Part shown: in pieces, positions 25,526-33,184 of the stretch
How positions within the stretch are numbered: the first letter of the stretch is position 1
Layout: each line of letters opens with the position of its first letter
Source: Bifidobacterium sp. N4G05
Lineage (GTDB): Bacteria > Actinomycetota > Actinomycetes > Actinomycetales > Bifidobacteriaceae
Assembly: GCF_002742445.1 (NCBI RefSeq)
Contig: NZ_NJNQ01000011.1
Location: forward strand, 1-39,093
Length of the DNA stretch: 39,093 bases
Direction of reading: 5' to 3'
Notes under the pieces: model-generated
What the model was told of the DNA's origin: nothing
What the model saw: only the letters and a program-made list of their open reading frames with translations
The model's database searches: none
Program-made: the position numbers and the translations under genes

Positions 25526-26593
25526 TCACTCCCCCATCACAAACTGTTCGCTGAATCGCACGTCGCCTTCGACCAGGTCGTGCATGTCGTTGATGTCATG
25601 GCGCAGCAGCAGGGTACGCTCCACGCCGACGCCGAAGGCGAAGCCGGTGTAGACCTCGGGATCGAGGCCTGCGGACTTCAGCACGTTCGGGTTGACCATG
25701 CCGCAGCCGCCCCATTCAAGCCAGCCTGCGCCACCCTTCTTATCGGGGAACCACAGGTCGAGTTCGGCGCTCGGCTCGGTGAACGGGAAATAGCTCGGGC
25801 GCAGACGGGTCTTGGCTTCCGGACCGAACATGGCCACGGCAAGCTTATCGAGCACGCCCTTCAGATCGGCCATGGTCAGATGCTTGTCGACCGCAAGAGC
25901 CTCCACCTGGTGGAACACCGGCGTATGGGTGGCGTCGAGCTCATCGGTGCGGAACACACGGCCTGGGCATGCGATGTACAGCGGCACGCCACGGGTGAGC
26001 AGACCACGCACCTGATCGGAGGAGGTCTGGGTGCGCAGCACCATGTTGGATCCGACGAAGCCTGCGGCATCCTTGGCCTGATTGCCCTTGACGTAGAAGG
26101 TATCCTGCATCTGACGTGCCGGATGATCGGGACCGAAGTTCAGCGCGTCGAAGTCGTACCATTCGGTTTCCACTTCAGGACCGTCGGAAATCTGCCAGCC
26201 CATGGAAATGAAGAAGTCTTCGACATCCTCCATCAGCTTCGGCAACGGATGGCGCGCGCCAAGCGGCTTACGATTGACTGGAAGGGTCATGTCCACGGTT
26301 TCGGCAGCAAGCGCACGGGCCTCTTCCTCGGCTTTGACCTGCTGTTCCTTGGTGCCATACGCACGACCGAAATCGGCGCGCAGCTTGCCCATAATCTTGC
26401 CGGCGTCTTTCTTCTGGTCCTTCGGCAACGCGCCGATGGCCTTGCTGGCCTGCGTCATCGCGGATTCCGCTCCGGCGTACTGCGTCTTGATGGCTTTCAA
26501 TTCCTCCATGCTGGAGGCGTTTTCGATTTTCGCGATGCCCTCGGCAACCGCATCGGTTACCGCTTGGGCGTCGAATACCGCACCTTCTGCCAC
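25526..26593 (-). CDS. pheS: Phenylalanyl-tRNA synthetase alpha subunit
   Basis: This 355-residue class II catalytic subunit has an N-terminal coiled-coil arm (~1-100; IENASSMEELKAIKTQYAGA) that contacts tRNA. The catalytic domain follows, with motif 2 RPSYFPFTEPSAELD and motif 3 GFAFGVGVERTLLLRHDIND, and ALAVDKHLTMADLKG precedes motif 2. The start is a GTG at 26593 with AAAGG 7 bp upstream. No phe leader peptide or T-box was recognised in the 65-bp gap to the upstream methyltransferase gene. Confidence 0.96.
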   Translation of the reverse strand: MAEGAVFDAQAVTDAVAEGIAKIENASSMEELKAIKTQYAGAESAMTQASKAIGALPKDQKKDAGKIMGKLRADFGRAYGTKEQQVKAEEEARALAAETVDMTLPVNRKPLGARHPLPKLMEDVEDFFISMGWQISDGPEVETEWYDFDALNFGPDHPARQMQDTFYVKGNQAKDAAGFVGSNMVLRTQTSSDQVRGLLTRGVPLYIACPGRVFRTDELDATHTPVFHQVEALAVDKHLTMADLKGVLDKLAVAMFGPEAKTRLRPSYFPFTEPSAELDLWFPDKKGGAGWLEWGGCGMVNPNVLKSAGLDPEVYTGFAFGVGVERTLLLRHDINDMHDLVEGDVRFSEQFVMGE

Positions 26594-26658
26594 GAGATAC
26601 CTTTCTCATTTCCCGTTTGTTTTACGCGAAAAACGCGCAATTTCAACGTTTTCCGACT

Positions 26659-27531
26659 TTACATTCTTTCAACATGACTCGACATAGCCAAGCTCAGCAG
26701 CATTACCGCCGAACTGGTGCCGAGGTTCAAGGATTCCGCTTTGCCATAGAGCGGTATGGACACGATCCTATCGGTTCGTTCCAAAACTTCCTTGGTCAAT
26801 CCACGCGCCTCATTGCCAAACAACACCGCTTTGGCTCCGGCAAGCGTTTCCGGCGCGGCGATTACATCCGTCAAAGATTCCGGCTGTCGGGAATCCGTGC
26901 CATATACATCGGCCGCATACACTGCCAGCTCGTGAGTATCGCACCATGCAAAGAAGTCGTCCGTTCCCATGGTCAGAATCGGAAGGTGGAACAGTGATCC
27001 CGCGGTGGAGCGGATCACTTTCGGATTGAACACGTCCACGCAGTCGTCGACCAATACCACGGCGGAGCAGCCGGCCGCATCGGCGGAACGGATCACGGTT
27101 CCGGCGTTACCGGGATCTCGGACCTGCCAAAACGCGGCGACCATCGCGTGTTCGTCAAAATCACTTGGAGCGGCGGATGCATCAAGGAAAGCTTGCATGT
27201 CCGCTACAGCAAGCACGCTTTGCGCATCGGCGCTCATACGGTGCATCACCGCATGAGTGACCTTGTGCACATACGCGCCGGCCTGCATGGCCTTGCCCGC
27301 CATCTGCGCGACGACAGGTGTCGCAAACGAGGCATCGGGCTGTGCTGACTCGACCTCAACGTAGAGGTCTTCGACAATCCCCGGATGCCACGCCAGCAGC
27401 TCACGCACCGACTGCGGACCTTCTACCATGAAACGGCCAGACCGTTTCCGCCCTTTTCGATCGACGAGTTCGGACACGCGGCGAACGCGCTCCGACTTGG
27501 GATTCGCAATGACTTCGGATTTTATAGGCAT
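26659..27531 (-). CDS. SpoU/TrmH-family RNA 2'-O-ribose methyltransferase
   Basis: This 290-residue SPOUT enzyme has an N-terminal SpoU substrate-binding domain (~15-110; SGRFMVEGPQSVRELLAWHP) and a knotted catalytic domain with the three family motifs: RDPGNAGTVIRSADAAG, VLFGNEARGL and IPLYGKAESLNLGTSSAVML. The likely target is 23S rRNA. The same type of gene (tsnR) lies upstream of pheST in mycobacteria, as I recall. The frame is open to 27582; ATG 27531 (MPIKSEVIANPKSERVRRV) is chosen because it matches the family start and has TTAGG 9 bp upstream. Confidence 0.9.
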   Translation of the reverse strand: MPIKSEVIANPKSERVRRVSELVDRKGRKRSGRFMVEGPQSVRELLAWHPGIVEDLYVEVESAQPDASFATPVVAQMAGKAMQAGAYVHKVTHAVMHRMSADAQSVLAVADMQAFLDASAAPSDFDEHAMVAAFWQVRDPGNAGTVIRSADAAGCSAVVLVDDCVDVFNPKVIRSTAGSLFHLPILTMGTDDFFAWCDTHELAVYAADVYGTDSRQPESLTDVIAAPETLAGAKAVLFGNEARGLTKEVLERTDRIVSIPLYGKAESLNLGTSSAVMLLSLAMSSHVERM

Positions 27532-27588
27532 ACGCGTTAGCCTAACACCATTGCCGCAATGAATACCCCGTCCATGTCGCATTTTTAA

Positions 27589-27975
27589 TTCAGAAAACTT
27601 TCAGATTCATTCCAGCTTCAATCGCAGCGGACCAGCCAGAGGGCGCAGTTCGGTCGCGATATACAGGGTCAGGCAAATGATTTCAACGACTCTGCCGGCT
27701 CGCAGGATTCCAATACCGATAACAATTCCCCGGATTCGCAGCAGCCCGGCAACGCACAGGACGATGCCCCGCCCCAACCACAACAGGGCGGCAAACGTGT
27801 ATTGCGGAACATCAACCATGACTTCCATGCCGACAAGGTACATGCCATCACCGGACCTTCCGACGCTGGCAAAACCACTATGATCGCTGATTTCCAAGCT
27901 TACCAATCCCACGGAGGGAAAAGTATTGTGCAACGGCAGCGATCTGGCGCAGCAGGATAGCTACCTCTTCACCTT
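27589..27975 (+). pseudogene. Remnant of an ABC transporter ATP-binding protein
   Basis: The frame is open from 27589 with no usable start. It reads a Gln/Asn/Ser-rich linker (NTDNNSPDSQQPGNAQ) and then the start of an ABC ATPase, VLRNINHDFHADKVHAITGP, with Walker A GPSDAGKTT near 27860. An extra base near 27922 shifts the frame, and NGSDLAQQDSYLF of the expected continuation is read in the next frame. After about 27975 no ATPase sequence is recognisable. Signature and Walker B motifs are missing, so it cannot be active. The Asn/Gln-rich linker before the ATPase resembles bifidobacterial MacB-like exporters, from memory. The rest of the gap to 28176 holds nothing recognised. Confidence 0.7.
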
Positions 27976-28176
27976 GCCCCGTATTCGGCATGTCATGAAT
28001 TTGGCAGGCCGAGTATGGGGCTTTTGCGCATCCATGAAAGATATGCACAGCTTGCGAGTGTGTTTCACCGCTTTCGATTGGTTTGCGAACATCGGTTCGT
28101 TACACTGATTATCTGACTTATTGTCTGATTACGGTTGGGCGCGCGACATCATCCCATGAATGTTGGAGGTACAAGC

Positions 28177-28719
28177 ATGAACGTCACGGTGTATTTAGGA
28201 GCTCACGAAGGCAACAACCCCGTATACAAGCAGGCCGTGGCGGAGCTGGCCATATGGATTGCCGAGAACGGGCACCGTTTGGTGTATGGCGGTTCCAACG
28301 AGGGGCTGATGGCAGTCATCGCCGACACTGTGCTTGAGCATGGCGGCGAGGTGACCGGCATCGAAGCGCAGATGTTCGTGGACAAGGGTGTCGCGCATAA
28401 GAATCTGACCCAGCTCACCATCGTGCCGAACATCACCGAACGACGCACGCGCATGATCGAGCTTGGCGACGTGTTCATTGCGTTCCCCGGGGGCACGGGA
28501 ACGTTGGAGGAGATCAGCGAGGTCGTGTCCAAAGTCTGTCTTGACCAGTTGGCACAGCCTTGCATTTTCTATAATCTCAACGGTTTCTACGATGATATGA
28601 AGGCGTTGCTGCAGCGCATGATCGACGATGGCTTCTCTACAGGGGAACGCCAGCATGGTATCTATTTCGCTTCGGATCTTGCCGAGATAGAGCATATTAT
28701 CGCCATGCACAAGGCATAG
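28177..28719 (+). CDS. LOG-family protein (cytokinin riboside 5'-monophosphate phosphoribohydrolase type)
   Basis: The protein has 180 residues with a Rossmann-like fold. YLGAH at the N-terminus, LVYGGSNEGLMAVIAD at ~36, the ERRTRMIEL block at ~98 and PGGTGTLEE (104-112) form the LOG nucleotide and phosphoribohydrolase signature. Such enzymes release a nucleobase from a nucleoside 5'-monophosphate; the bacterial physiological role is often unclear. GGAGG 7 bp before ATG 28177 decides the start over the in-frame ATG at 28135. Its last ~35 codons and 3' flank are repeated at 30300-30461. Confidence 0.9.
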   Translation: MNVTVYLGAHEGNNPVYKQAVAELAIWIAENGHRLVYGGSNEGLMAVIADTVLEHGGEVTGIEAQMFVDKGVAHKNLTQLTIVPNITERRTRMIELGDVFIAFPGGTGTLEEISEVVSKVCLDQLAQPCIFYNLNGFYDDMKALLQRMIDDGFSTGERQHGIYFASDLAEIEHIIAMHKA

Positions 28720-28775
28720 GCGGCTCAGTAAGGTCGTTTTTATTCGACAGGTTTTTCAAGAAAACGGGGACGCCC
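28616..28775. repeat. Direct repeat copy A: LOG gene 3' end plus downstream flank
   Basis: These 160 bp recur at 30300-30461 with about seven base differences and one 2-bp length change. Copy A completes the intact LOG gene. Downstream, copy A breaks off within what is the 5' arm of the glnA terminator hairpin in copy B (CGCCC and then AAACG instead of CGAACC). Confidence 0.9.
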
Positions 28776-29075
28776 AAACGACCCTCATAATCGGCCGGAA
28801 TATCCTCCAACCGGCCCACGCACAACGCATCCACCAGATCAAACCGCCGCAGACCCGCCACCGTGCCAGTCGGTTCCAGCCCGGGTTTCAAGACCGGTAG
28901 ATTCGTATACCAGCGACAGTTGCCCAACCTGTCCCCACGTCCGTCATGCGTAAACAGCATCTCCCCCGTCGCATAACCGAACCGTATCCGCCCTGATACG
29001 AATAATGAGAGTATCGCATCCGTCTTCACCGCATGCACAGCGCCTAATACGAGAAACCGTTTCGCATGAGCCGCC
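28771..29075 (-). pseudogene. Truncated EcoRI-like adenine-specific DNA methyltransferase
   Basis: The minus-strand frame reads KRFLVLGAVHAVKTDAILSL, then GRIRFGYATGEMLFTHDGRG, CRWYTNLP and later RRFDLVDALCVGRLEDIPAD, then YEGRLGVP. This layout matches the middle and late part of EcoRI-type adenine methyltransferases, in which TNLP is followed by a DAI/DAL...DIP-DY-G-GVP block (judged from memory). The N-terminal S-adenosylmethionine and catalytic regions are absent. The sequence between LEPTG and RRFDLVDA seems altered, and the 3' end stops exactly at the border of direct repeat A. It is not functional. No restriction endonuclease partner is seen. Confidence 0.65.
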
Positions 29076-29119
29076 GCCCGTGTTTCGTCAACATCACCCT
29101 CTTGAGACCAAGTTCGAAA

Positions 29120-29290
29120 ATGGTCGGCACCATGAACATCTCGTTTGTCCTGCTGTACATTTTCCTCGGCGGCGTGTTCCTGTTCTCCGCCTATTCGCTC
29201 TGGAAGAAAGACAAAAATTACTACATGAGAATAATCCCTACGATATACCTTGCAGTGCAAAGGCAAGGTATATTTGTGGGGAACGAGTAA
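29120..29290 (+). CDS. Possible small single-pass membrane protein
   Basis: This 56-residue frame has a hydrophobic helix (residues ~5-25; ISFVLLYIFLGGVFLFSAYS) followed by a charged patch LWKKDKNYY and a tail ending FVGNE. Positive residues just after the helix suggest the C-terminus stays in the cytoplasm. No clear ribosome site precedes ATG 29120 or the in-frame ATG at 29132. The family is not recognised. It may be a remnant, since it lies in a region of gene fragments. A perfect inverted repeat lies inside its 3' end. Confidence 0.35.
   Translation: MVGTMNISFVLLYIFLGGVFLFSAYSLWKKDKNYYMRIIPTIYLAVQRQGIFVGNE
29243..29273. promoter_or_regulatory. Perfect 11-bp inverted repeat upstream of the UDG-like gene
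   Basis: ATATACCTTGC (29243-29253) and GCAAGGTATAT (29263-29273) are exact reverse complements separated by 9 bases. It begins 93 bp before the UDG-like start. There is only TT after it, so a repressor operator or a processed RNA hairpin is as likely as a terminator. Confidence 0.5.
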
Positions 29291-29335
29291 TCAATATGCA
29301 TGAACGGCGCATGTCGCCAAGGAGATGGTTTCGAC

Positions 29336-29929
29336 ATGGACAAGGATTTCCTTGCGATTTTTAATGCCATAAAGGCTGATGGGGCGAATGCAGACTACAC
29401 CAAGCGCGGCATCGATCCGCTCTACTCCGTCGGGGCTGGCGCTCGCATCGTGATCATCGGGCAGGCACCAGGCTCGGTGGCGGAAGAGACGCGCATCCCC
29501 TGGAACGACAAGTCAGGAGAGCGTCTACGCGATTGGCTGGGTATTTCTCGCGAGACGTTTTATAATCCTGAGCGGGTGGCGCTTCTCCCCATGGACTTTT
29601 ATTTTCCGGGACATGGCAGGTCGGGCGATCTACCGCCGCGCAAGGGATTCGCCGAGCAGTGGCATCCTGCACTCTTGGCGCTCATGCCCAATGTTCGGCT
29701 CACTGTGCTTGTGGGCGCGTATGCCGTCCGCAGGTACCTGCATCTCAAGAATTCGGACAGCATTACAACCGTGGTGCGCGATTATGACGCCTATCTCGGC
29801 CGGGGATTCTTCCCTTTGGTGCATCCGTCGCCGCGCAACCAGCTATGGATGAGCAGGAATCCTTGGTTCGAGGCCGAGACCTTGCCTGTACTCAAGGCAC
29901 AGGTCAACGCGGCGCTTGAACAGAGGTAA
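29336..29929 (+). CDS. Uracil-DNA glycosylase family protein
   Basis: This 197-residue protein of the uracil-DNA glycosylase superfamily (single-domain COG1573-type) has IVIIGQAPGSVAEETRIPW near residue 38, the water-activating and uracil-pocket motif. It also has LLPMDFYFPG in the middle and HPSPRNQLW near residue 165, the DNA-intercalation motif of the HPSP type. No four-cysteine iron-sulphur set of family 4 enzymes is seen. ATG 29336 follows AAGGAG by 11 bp. It lies inside the segment bracketed by LOG-end repeats, beside gene fragments, and seems to be the only intact cargo there. Role in repair is inferred from family. Confidence 0.85.
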   Translation: MDKDFLAIFNAIKADGANADYTKRGIDPLYSVGAGARIVIIGQAPGSVAEETRIPWNDKSGERLRDWLGISRETFYNPERVALLPMDFYFPGHGRSGDLPPRKGFAEQWHPALLALMPNVRLTVLVGAYAVRRYLHLKNSDSITTVVRDYDAYLGRGFFPLVHPSPRNQLWMSRNPWFEAETLPVLKAQVNAALEQR

Positions 29930-30183
29930 GTGGTTGCGGAATCATCTGTGACGATAACTTCCAGCCATACAAGGAAGTTCATTCATGCAGAGAAGGACGA
30001 GCCTCCCGTCTGCCGCGCGTGCTATTGGAAGGCGTGGCTCCGCGACCAGAACAGGATGCTCCTGGGGGCGCCGCTCGGGAGGAGAAGCAGATGCCGCGAC
30101 GCCGAGGAGGCGAGAGCGTTCGCGAATGACTATGGCTATGACCTCGTCAGTCTTCTGGTGCCCGGCATGAACTGCGCCCCGAT
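29930..30183 (+). pseudogene. Unrecognised open frame truncated at an IS remnant
   Basis: A frame opens at a GTG directly after the UDG-like stop and reads 84 codons (HTRKFIHAEKDEPPVCRACY, then RDAEEARAFANDYGYDLVSL) before running into IS3-like sequence at about 30184. It has no good ribosome site beyond coupling to the upstream stop. GC content is high. I do not recognise a family; a truncated gene or chance frame are both possible. Confidence 0.3.
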
Positions 30184-30298
30184 TGTTGGACGCTGTTTAT
30201 TAGGATACAGGCTCAGACCACGGTGGACGCTCTCCGGAATTCCTCCGGGGTGTGTCCACCGAGTCGTGTCTGGCGTCGTTTGGTGTTCCAGTGGATGA
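30184..30298 (-). mobile_element. IS3-family insertion sequence remnant (transposase C-terminus and end)
   Basis: On the minus strand from about 30297 the frame reads HWNTKRRQTRLGGHTPEEF and RRASTVV, then stops at TGA 30215-30213. This is the typical C-terminal ending of IS3-family OrfB integrases. About 30 bp further lies TGTTGGACGC (30184), which may be the terminal inverted repeat end. Only ~28 codons remain, cut at the border of direct repeat B. The DDE catalytic residues are gone. Confidence 0.75.
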
Positions 30299-30299
30299 T

Positions 30300-30403
30300 G
30301 CATGATCGACGATGGCTTCTCCACGGGGGAACGCCAGCATGGTATCTATTTCGCTTCGAATCTTGCCGAGATAGAGCATATTATCGCCATGCACAAGGCA
30401 TAG
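30300..30403 (+). pseudogene. Second copy of the LOG gene 3' end
   Basis: This fragment repeats the last 34 codons and stop of the LOG gene at 28177-28719 (IDDGFSTGERQHGIYFAS, with one changed residue, N for D, after it). It has no start or upstream part. It continues without a break into the sequence ending in the glnA terminator, so this copy occupies the ancestral LOG-glnA junction. Confidence 0.9.
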
Positions 30404-30461
30404 GCGGCTCAGTCAGGTCGTTTTTATTCGACAGGTCTTTTTCAAGAAAACGAGAACGCCC
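30300..30461. repeat. Direct repeat copy B: LOG gene 3' end plus downstream flank
   Basis: This is the partner of 28616-28775. The left border abuts the IS3 remnant, and the right side continues into an intact 17-bp terminator stem. Differences from copy A include C for T at 30321, the GTCTTTTTC insertion and GAGAAC for GGGGAC near the end. Confidence 0.9.
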
Positions 30462-30493
30462 CGAACCATGACTGTCCATGGTTCGGGGCGTTC
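30454..30493 (-). terminator. glnA terminator
   Basis: GAACGCCCCGAACCATG (30454-30470) and CATGGTTCGGGGCGTTC (30477-30493) form a perfect 17-bp stem with a 6-base loop, followed on the minus strand by TCGTTTTCTTG. It lies 36 bp beyond the glnA stop and could also stop transcripts arriving from the LOG side. Confidence 0.88.
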
Positions 30494-30528
30494 CAACGTC
30501 ACTTAGACTCAGCGCATCCGATCAAAAA

Positions 30529-31965
30529 TCAGATGTGGAAGTACAGCTCGTACTCCAGCGGGGTCGGAGCCAGACGAGCCTGGTCGATTTCGCCGCGCTT
30601 GATGCCGATCCAGGTTTCGATCAGGTCATCGGTGAAGACGTCGCCTGCGGTGAGGAAGTCGTGATCTTCCTCAAGGGCGTCCATGGCCTCGGCCAGGGAG
30701 CTCGGAACCTGCTTGATGCCTGCGTGCTCTTCCGGCGGCAGCTCGTACAGATCCTTGTCGACCGGCTCCGGCGGTTCGATGTGGTTCAGGATGCCGTCCA
30801 GGCCTGCCATCAGCTGTGCGGAGAAGGCGAGGAACGGGTTGCAGGACGGATCCGGAGCGCGGAACTCGATGCGCTTTGCAGCCGGGGAGGTGCCGGCCAG
30901 CGGAATACGGATGGCGGCGGAACGGTTACGTGCGGAGTACACCAGGTTGACCGGCGCTTCGAAGCCCGGAACCAGACGGTGGTAGGAGTTCAGAGACGGG
31001 TTAGTGAAAGCAAGCACAGAGGAGGAGTGCTTGATCAAGCCGCCGATGTACCAGCGGGCGAGGTCGGACAGGCCACCGTAGTTCTTCTCATCGTAGAACA
31101 GCGGCTTGCCATCCTTCCACAGGGACTGGTGGCAGTGCATGCCAGTACCGTTGTCGCCTGCGATCGGCTTCGGCATGAAGGTTGCGGCCTTGCCTGCCAG
31201 AGCGGCGGTCTCGTGAACGACGTACTTGTACTTCATCAGGTCATCGCCTGCGTGCTGCAGGGAGTTGAAGCGGTAGTTGATCTCCTGCTGGCCAGCGCCG
31301 GCGACCTCGTGGTGGGAACGCTCGAGAATCAGGCCGACCTTCTGCAGGTTGGCGACCATGTCGTCGCGCAGATCCTGAGTGTGGTCGATCGGCGGAACCG
31401 GGAAGTAGCCGCGCTTGACGCGGTTCTTGAAGGCGATGTTCGGGGTGCCGTCGTCTTCGGTGTCGATGCCGGAGTTCCACGGAGCTTCAATGGAGTCGAC
31501 CTCGTAGAAGGAGCGCTGCATGCTGTTCTCGAAGCGCACCTTGTCGAAGATGAAGAACTCAGCTTCCGGAGCGAAGGAAGCGGTGTCGGCGATGCCGGTG
31601 GACTTCAGGTAGGCCTCGGCCTTGCCTGCGACCTGACGCGGATCGCGAGAGTACGGCTCGTCAGTCAGCGGGTCGACGATGGAGAAGGCCACGTCGAGGG
31701 TCTTGTGCTTGCGGAACGGATCGACGAATGCGGTGGAAACGTCCGGCACCAACTTCATATCGGACTCGTTGATGGCCTGGAAGCCTTCCACGGAGGAGCC
31801 ATCGAACGGCATGCCGTCGGTGAAAGCATCCTTCAGGAATTCGCTTGCCGGCACGGTGAAGTGCTGCTGAACACCGATCAGATCAGTGAAGCGAACGGAG
31901 ACATACTCGATGCCTTCCTTGTTGATAAGGGCCTCAGCATCAGCCTTGGTTTCAAGTGCAGTCAC
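30529..31965 (-). CDS. glnA: Glutamine synthetase type I
   Basis: This 478-residue enzyme makes glutamine from glutamate, ammonia and [24 protein letters not shown], the ammonia/metal block [37 protein letters not shown] and [17 protein letters not shown] are all present. [10 protein letters not shown] carries the Tyr that is adenylylated in GSI-beta enzymes, so GlnE-type control is likely. The start is a GTG at 31965 with AAGGAG 7 bp upstream. A long 333-bp upstream region with inverted repeats suggests transcriptional control. A DUF4191 gene lies upstream, as it does next to glnA1 in mycobacteria. Confidence 0.97.
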   Translation of the reverse strand: MTALETKADAEALINKEGIEYVSVRFTDLIGVQQHFTVPASEFLKDAFTDGMPFDGSSVEGFQAINESDMKLVPDVSTAFVDPFRKHKTLDVAFSIVDPLTDEPYSRDPRQVAGKAEAYLKSTGIADTASFAPEAEFFIFDKVRFENSMQRSFYEVDSIEAPWNSGIDTEDDGTPNIAFKNRVKRGYFPVPPIDHTQDLRDDMVANLQKVGLILERSHHEVAGAGQQEINYRFNSLQHAGDDLMKYKYVVHETAALAGKAATFMPKPIAGDNGTGMHCHQSLWKDGKPLFYDEKNYGGLSDLARWYIGGLIKHSSSVLAFTNPSLNSYHRLVPGFEAPVNLVYSARNRSAAIRIPLAGTSPAAKRIEFRAPDPSCNPFLAFSAQLMAGLDGILNHIEPPEPVDKDLYELPPEEHAGIKQVPSSLAEAMDALEEDHDFLTAGDVFTDDLIETWIGIKRGEIDQARLAPTPLEYELYFHI

Positions 31966-32227
31966 GGGACCGCTCCTTTCGAATAAGTAACTTACAGGCT
32001 CTTAGTCTAAGAACGCGCGTTTCGCTCACTCGCCAATTGGGTTACGAGAATGTTTCGTAATGACATATTCGAAGGATGATTTCGCGGAAAACTGGGATTC
32101 AATTGTTACGAACACGCATATTCGCCTGCGCAAAACCGTTCAATTTGCGGACACTCGTGTCGTCACACCGTCCGTAACGCCAGTTCTTTTCCAGGCAACA
32201 CCCTTACGTAGGCTCGTGGAACGATGA
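31966..32227. other. glnA upstream region with possible nitrogen-regulator site
   Basis: No gene is seen between the glnA start and the DUF4191 terminator. TTACGA (32042-32047) and TCGTAA (32055-32060) form an inverted repeat. On the minus strand the same stretch reads GAAAC, six bases, then GTAAC, which resembles half of a GlnR site (GTnAC-n6-GAAAC order reversed). TTACGA recurs at 32106. No clear -35/-10 pair could be fixed. Assignment to GlnR or AmtR is open. Confidence 0.35.
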
Positions 32228-32265
32228 AATAAAAAGAACCTCGATTGACATGTCAATCGAGGTTC
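32228..32265 (-). terminator. DUF4191 gene terminator
   Basis: GAACCTCGATTGA and TCAATCGAGGTTC are exact complements around CATG (32236-32265), followed on the minus strand by TTTTTATTTC. It lies 33 bp after the DUF4191 stop. Confidence 0.92.
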
Positions 32266-32298
32266 CTGCACGTTATATCGGATTATCAATCCTAGGCA

Positions 32299-33081
32299 TC
32301 AGCGGCCGCGCATGGCACGACGGCTGACACGCTGCGGATGCATCGGGTCGACACCCTTCGGAATGCCCATTCCGTTCTTCATCTGCAGAGTGCGCAGACG
32401 CTCGTTGAGAATGCTCAGCTCGGTTTTGGTGAGCACGAAACGGCTCTTCGGATGGATGGCAGCCACCAGCTTGTTCTTGTGGTGGGTCGGCAGGTAGCTC
32501 TTGCAGTCGAGCACGGTCTTACGCAGGTTCTTCAGGCTCGTCTGGTTCTTGCCCTGGCCGACGTAGATGCGGTAAACAGGAATATCGGATCCGGCGGTCA
32601 CGCCCTTGATGTTCTGTTCCTGACGATCCATGGCACGCTTGACACGGCCGTATTCGCCTTCACCCAACAGATAAATACCGTTGTAGCCGGTACCGCGCCA
32701 GATGGCGTCCTTGGTCTTCGGATCAACCCACACCGGTTCCTGCGGAAAGTTGAAGCCAGCCTTGTTGACGTTGCCGAGCACGCTGATGGCAGCTCCATGA
32801 CGGCCTTCAAGCTTGGCGTATCCAACCTTGTCGGCACGGTTGGTGAGCATCATGGTGGCGAACAGCAAGCCAAGCATGACGGCCAGGATCATGGACGTGA
32901 CCCATCCGATCACCGACCACTTGAATACGATGCCAAGCACTACGAATACGATGATCGGCGCCACGAACACGCCTCCGCACAGCCACGGAAGAGCCTTGTC
33001 TTCGGCATGGGTGTACTTGAAGATCTGAATGACCTGTTTGATGGTGCTCTGCTTCTTCTTTGGCTCTTCTTTGTCTGCCAT
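32299..33081 (-). CDS. DUF4191 membrane protein
   Basis: This 260-residue protein has a Lys-rich N-terminus and two transmembrane helices (~35-58, WLCGGVFVAPIIVFVVLGIV; ~62-82, VTSMILAVMLGLLFATMML). A cytoplasmic domain of about 175 residues follows (WRGTGYNGIYLLGEGEYGRV, then LPTHHKNKLVAAIHPKSRFV). This matches the actinobacterial DUF4191 family, whose function is unknown. In mycobacteria the homologue sits between lipA and glnA1, as I recall; here lipoyl genes are absent and a dihydrolipoyl dehydrogenase is upstream. ATG 33081 is preferred over a GTG at 33093, with GAGGAAG just before it. Confidence 0.85.
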   Translation of the reverse strand: MADKEEPKKKQSTIKQVIQIFKYTHAEDKALPWLCGGVFVAPIIVFVVLGIVFKWSVIGWVTSMILAVMLGLLFATMMLTNRADKVGYAKLEGRHGAAISVLGNVNKAGFNFPQEPVWVDPKTKDAIWRGTGYNGIYLLGEGEYGRVKRAMDRQEQNIKGVTAGSDIPVYRIYVGQGKNQTSLKNLRKTVLDCKSYLPTHHKNKLVAAIHPKSRFVLTKTELSILNERLRTLQMKNGMGIPKGVDPMHPQRVSRRAMRGR

Positions 33082-33184
33082 CGACTTCCTCACTTGGTTA
33101 TGCGGTTACTCACACTGGAACGGTAGTCTATCAGGAACCATGCCATATCGCATGATTGCCGCCGTTTCCCTTGATTGACGGTGA

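Noticed and set aside
30478..31986. A 502-codon plus-strand frame opposite glnA
   Set aside because: It contains no known motif and spans the glnA terminator hairpin; glnA has every GSI signature.
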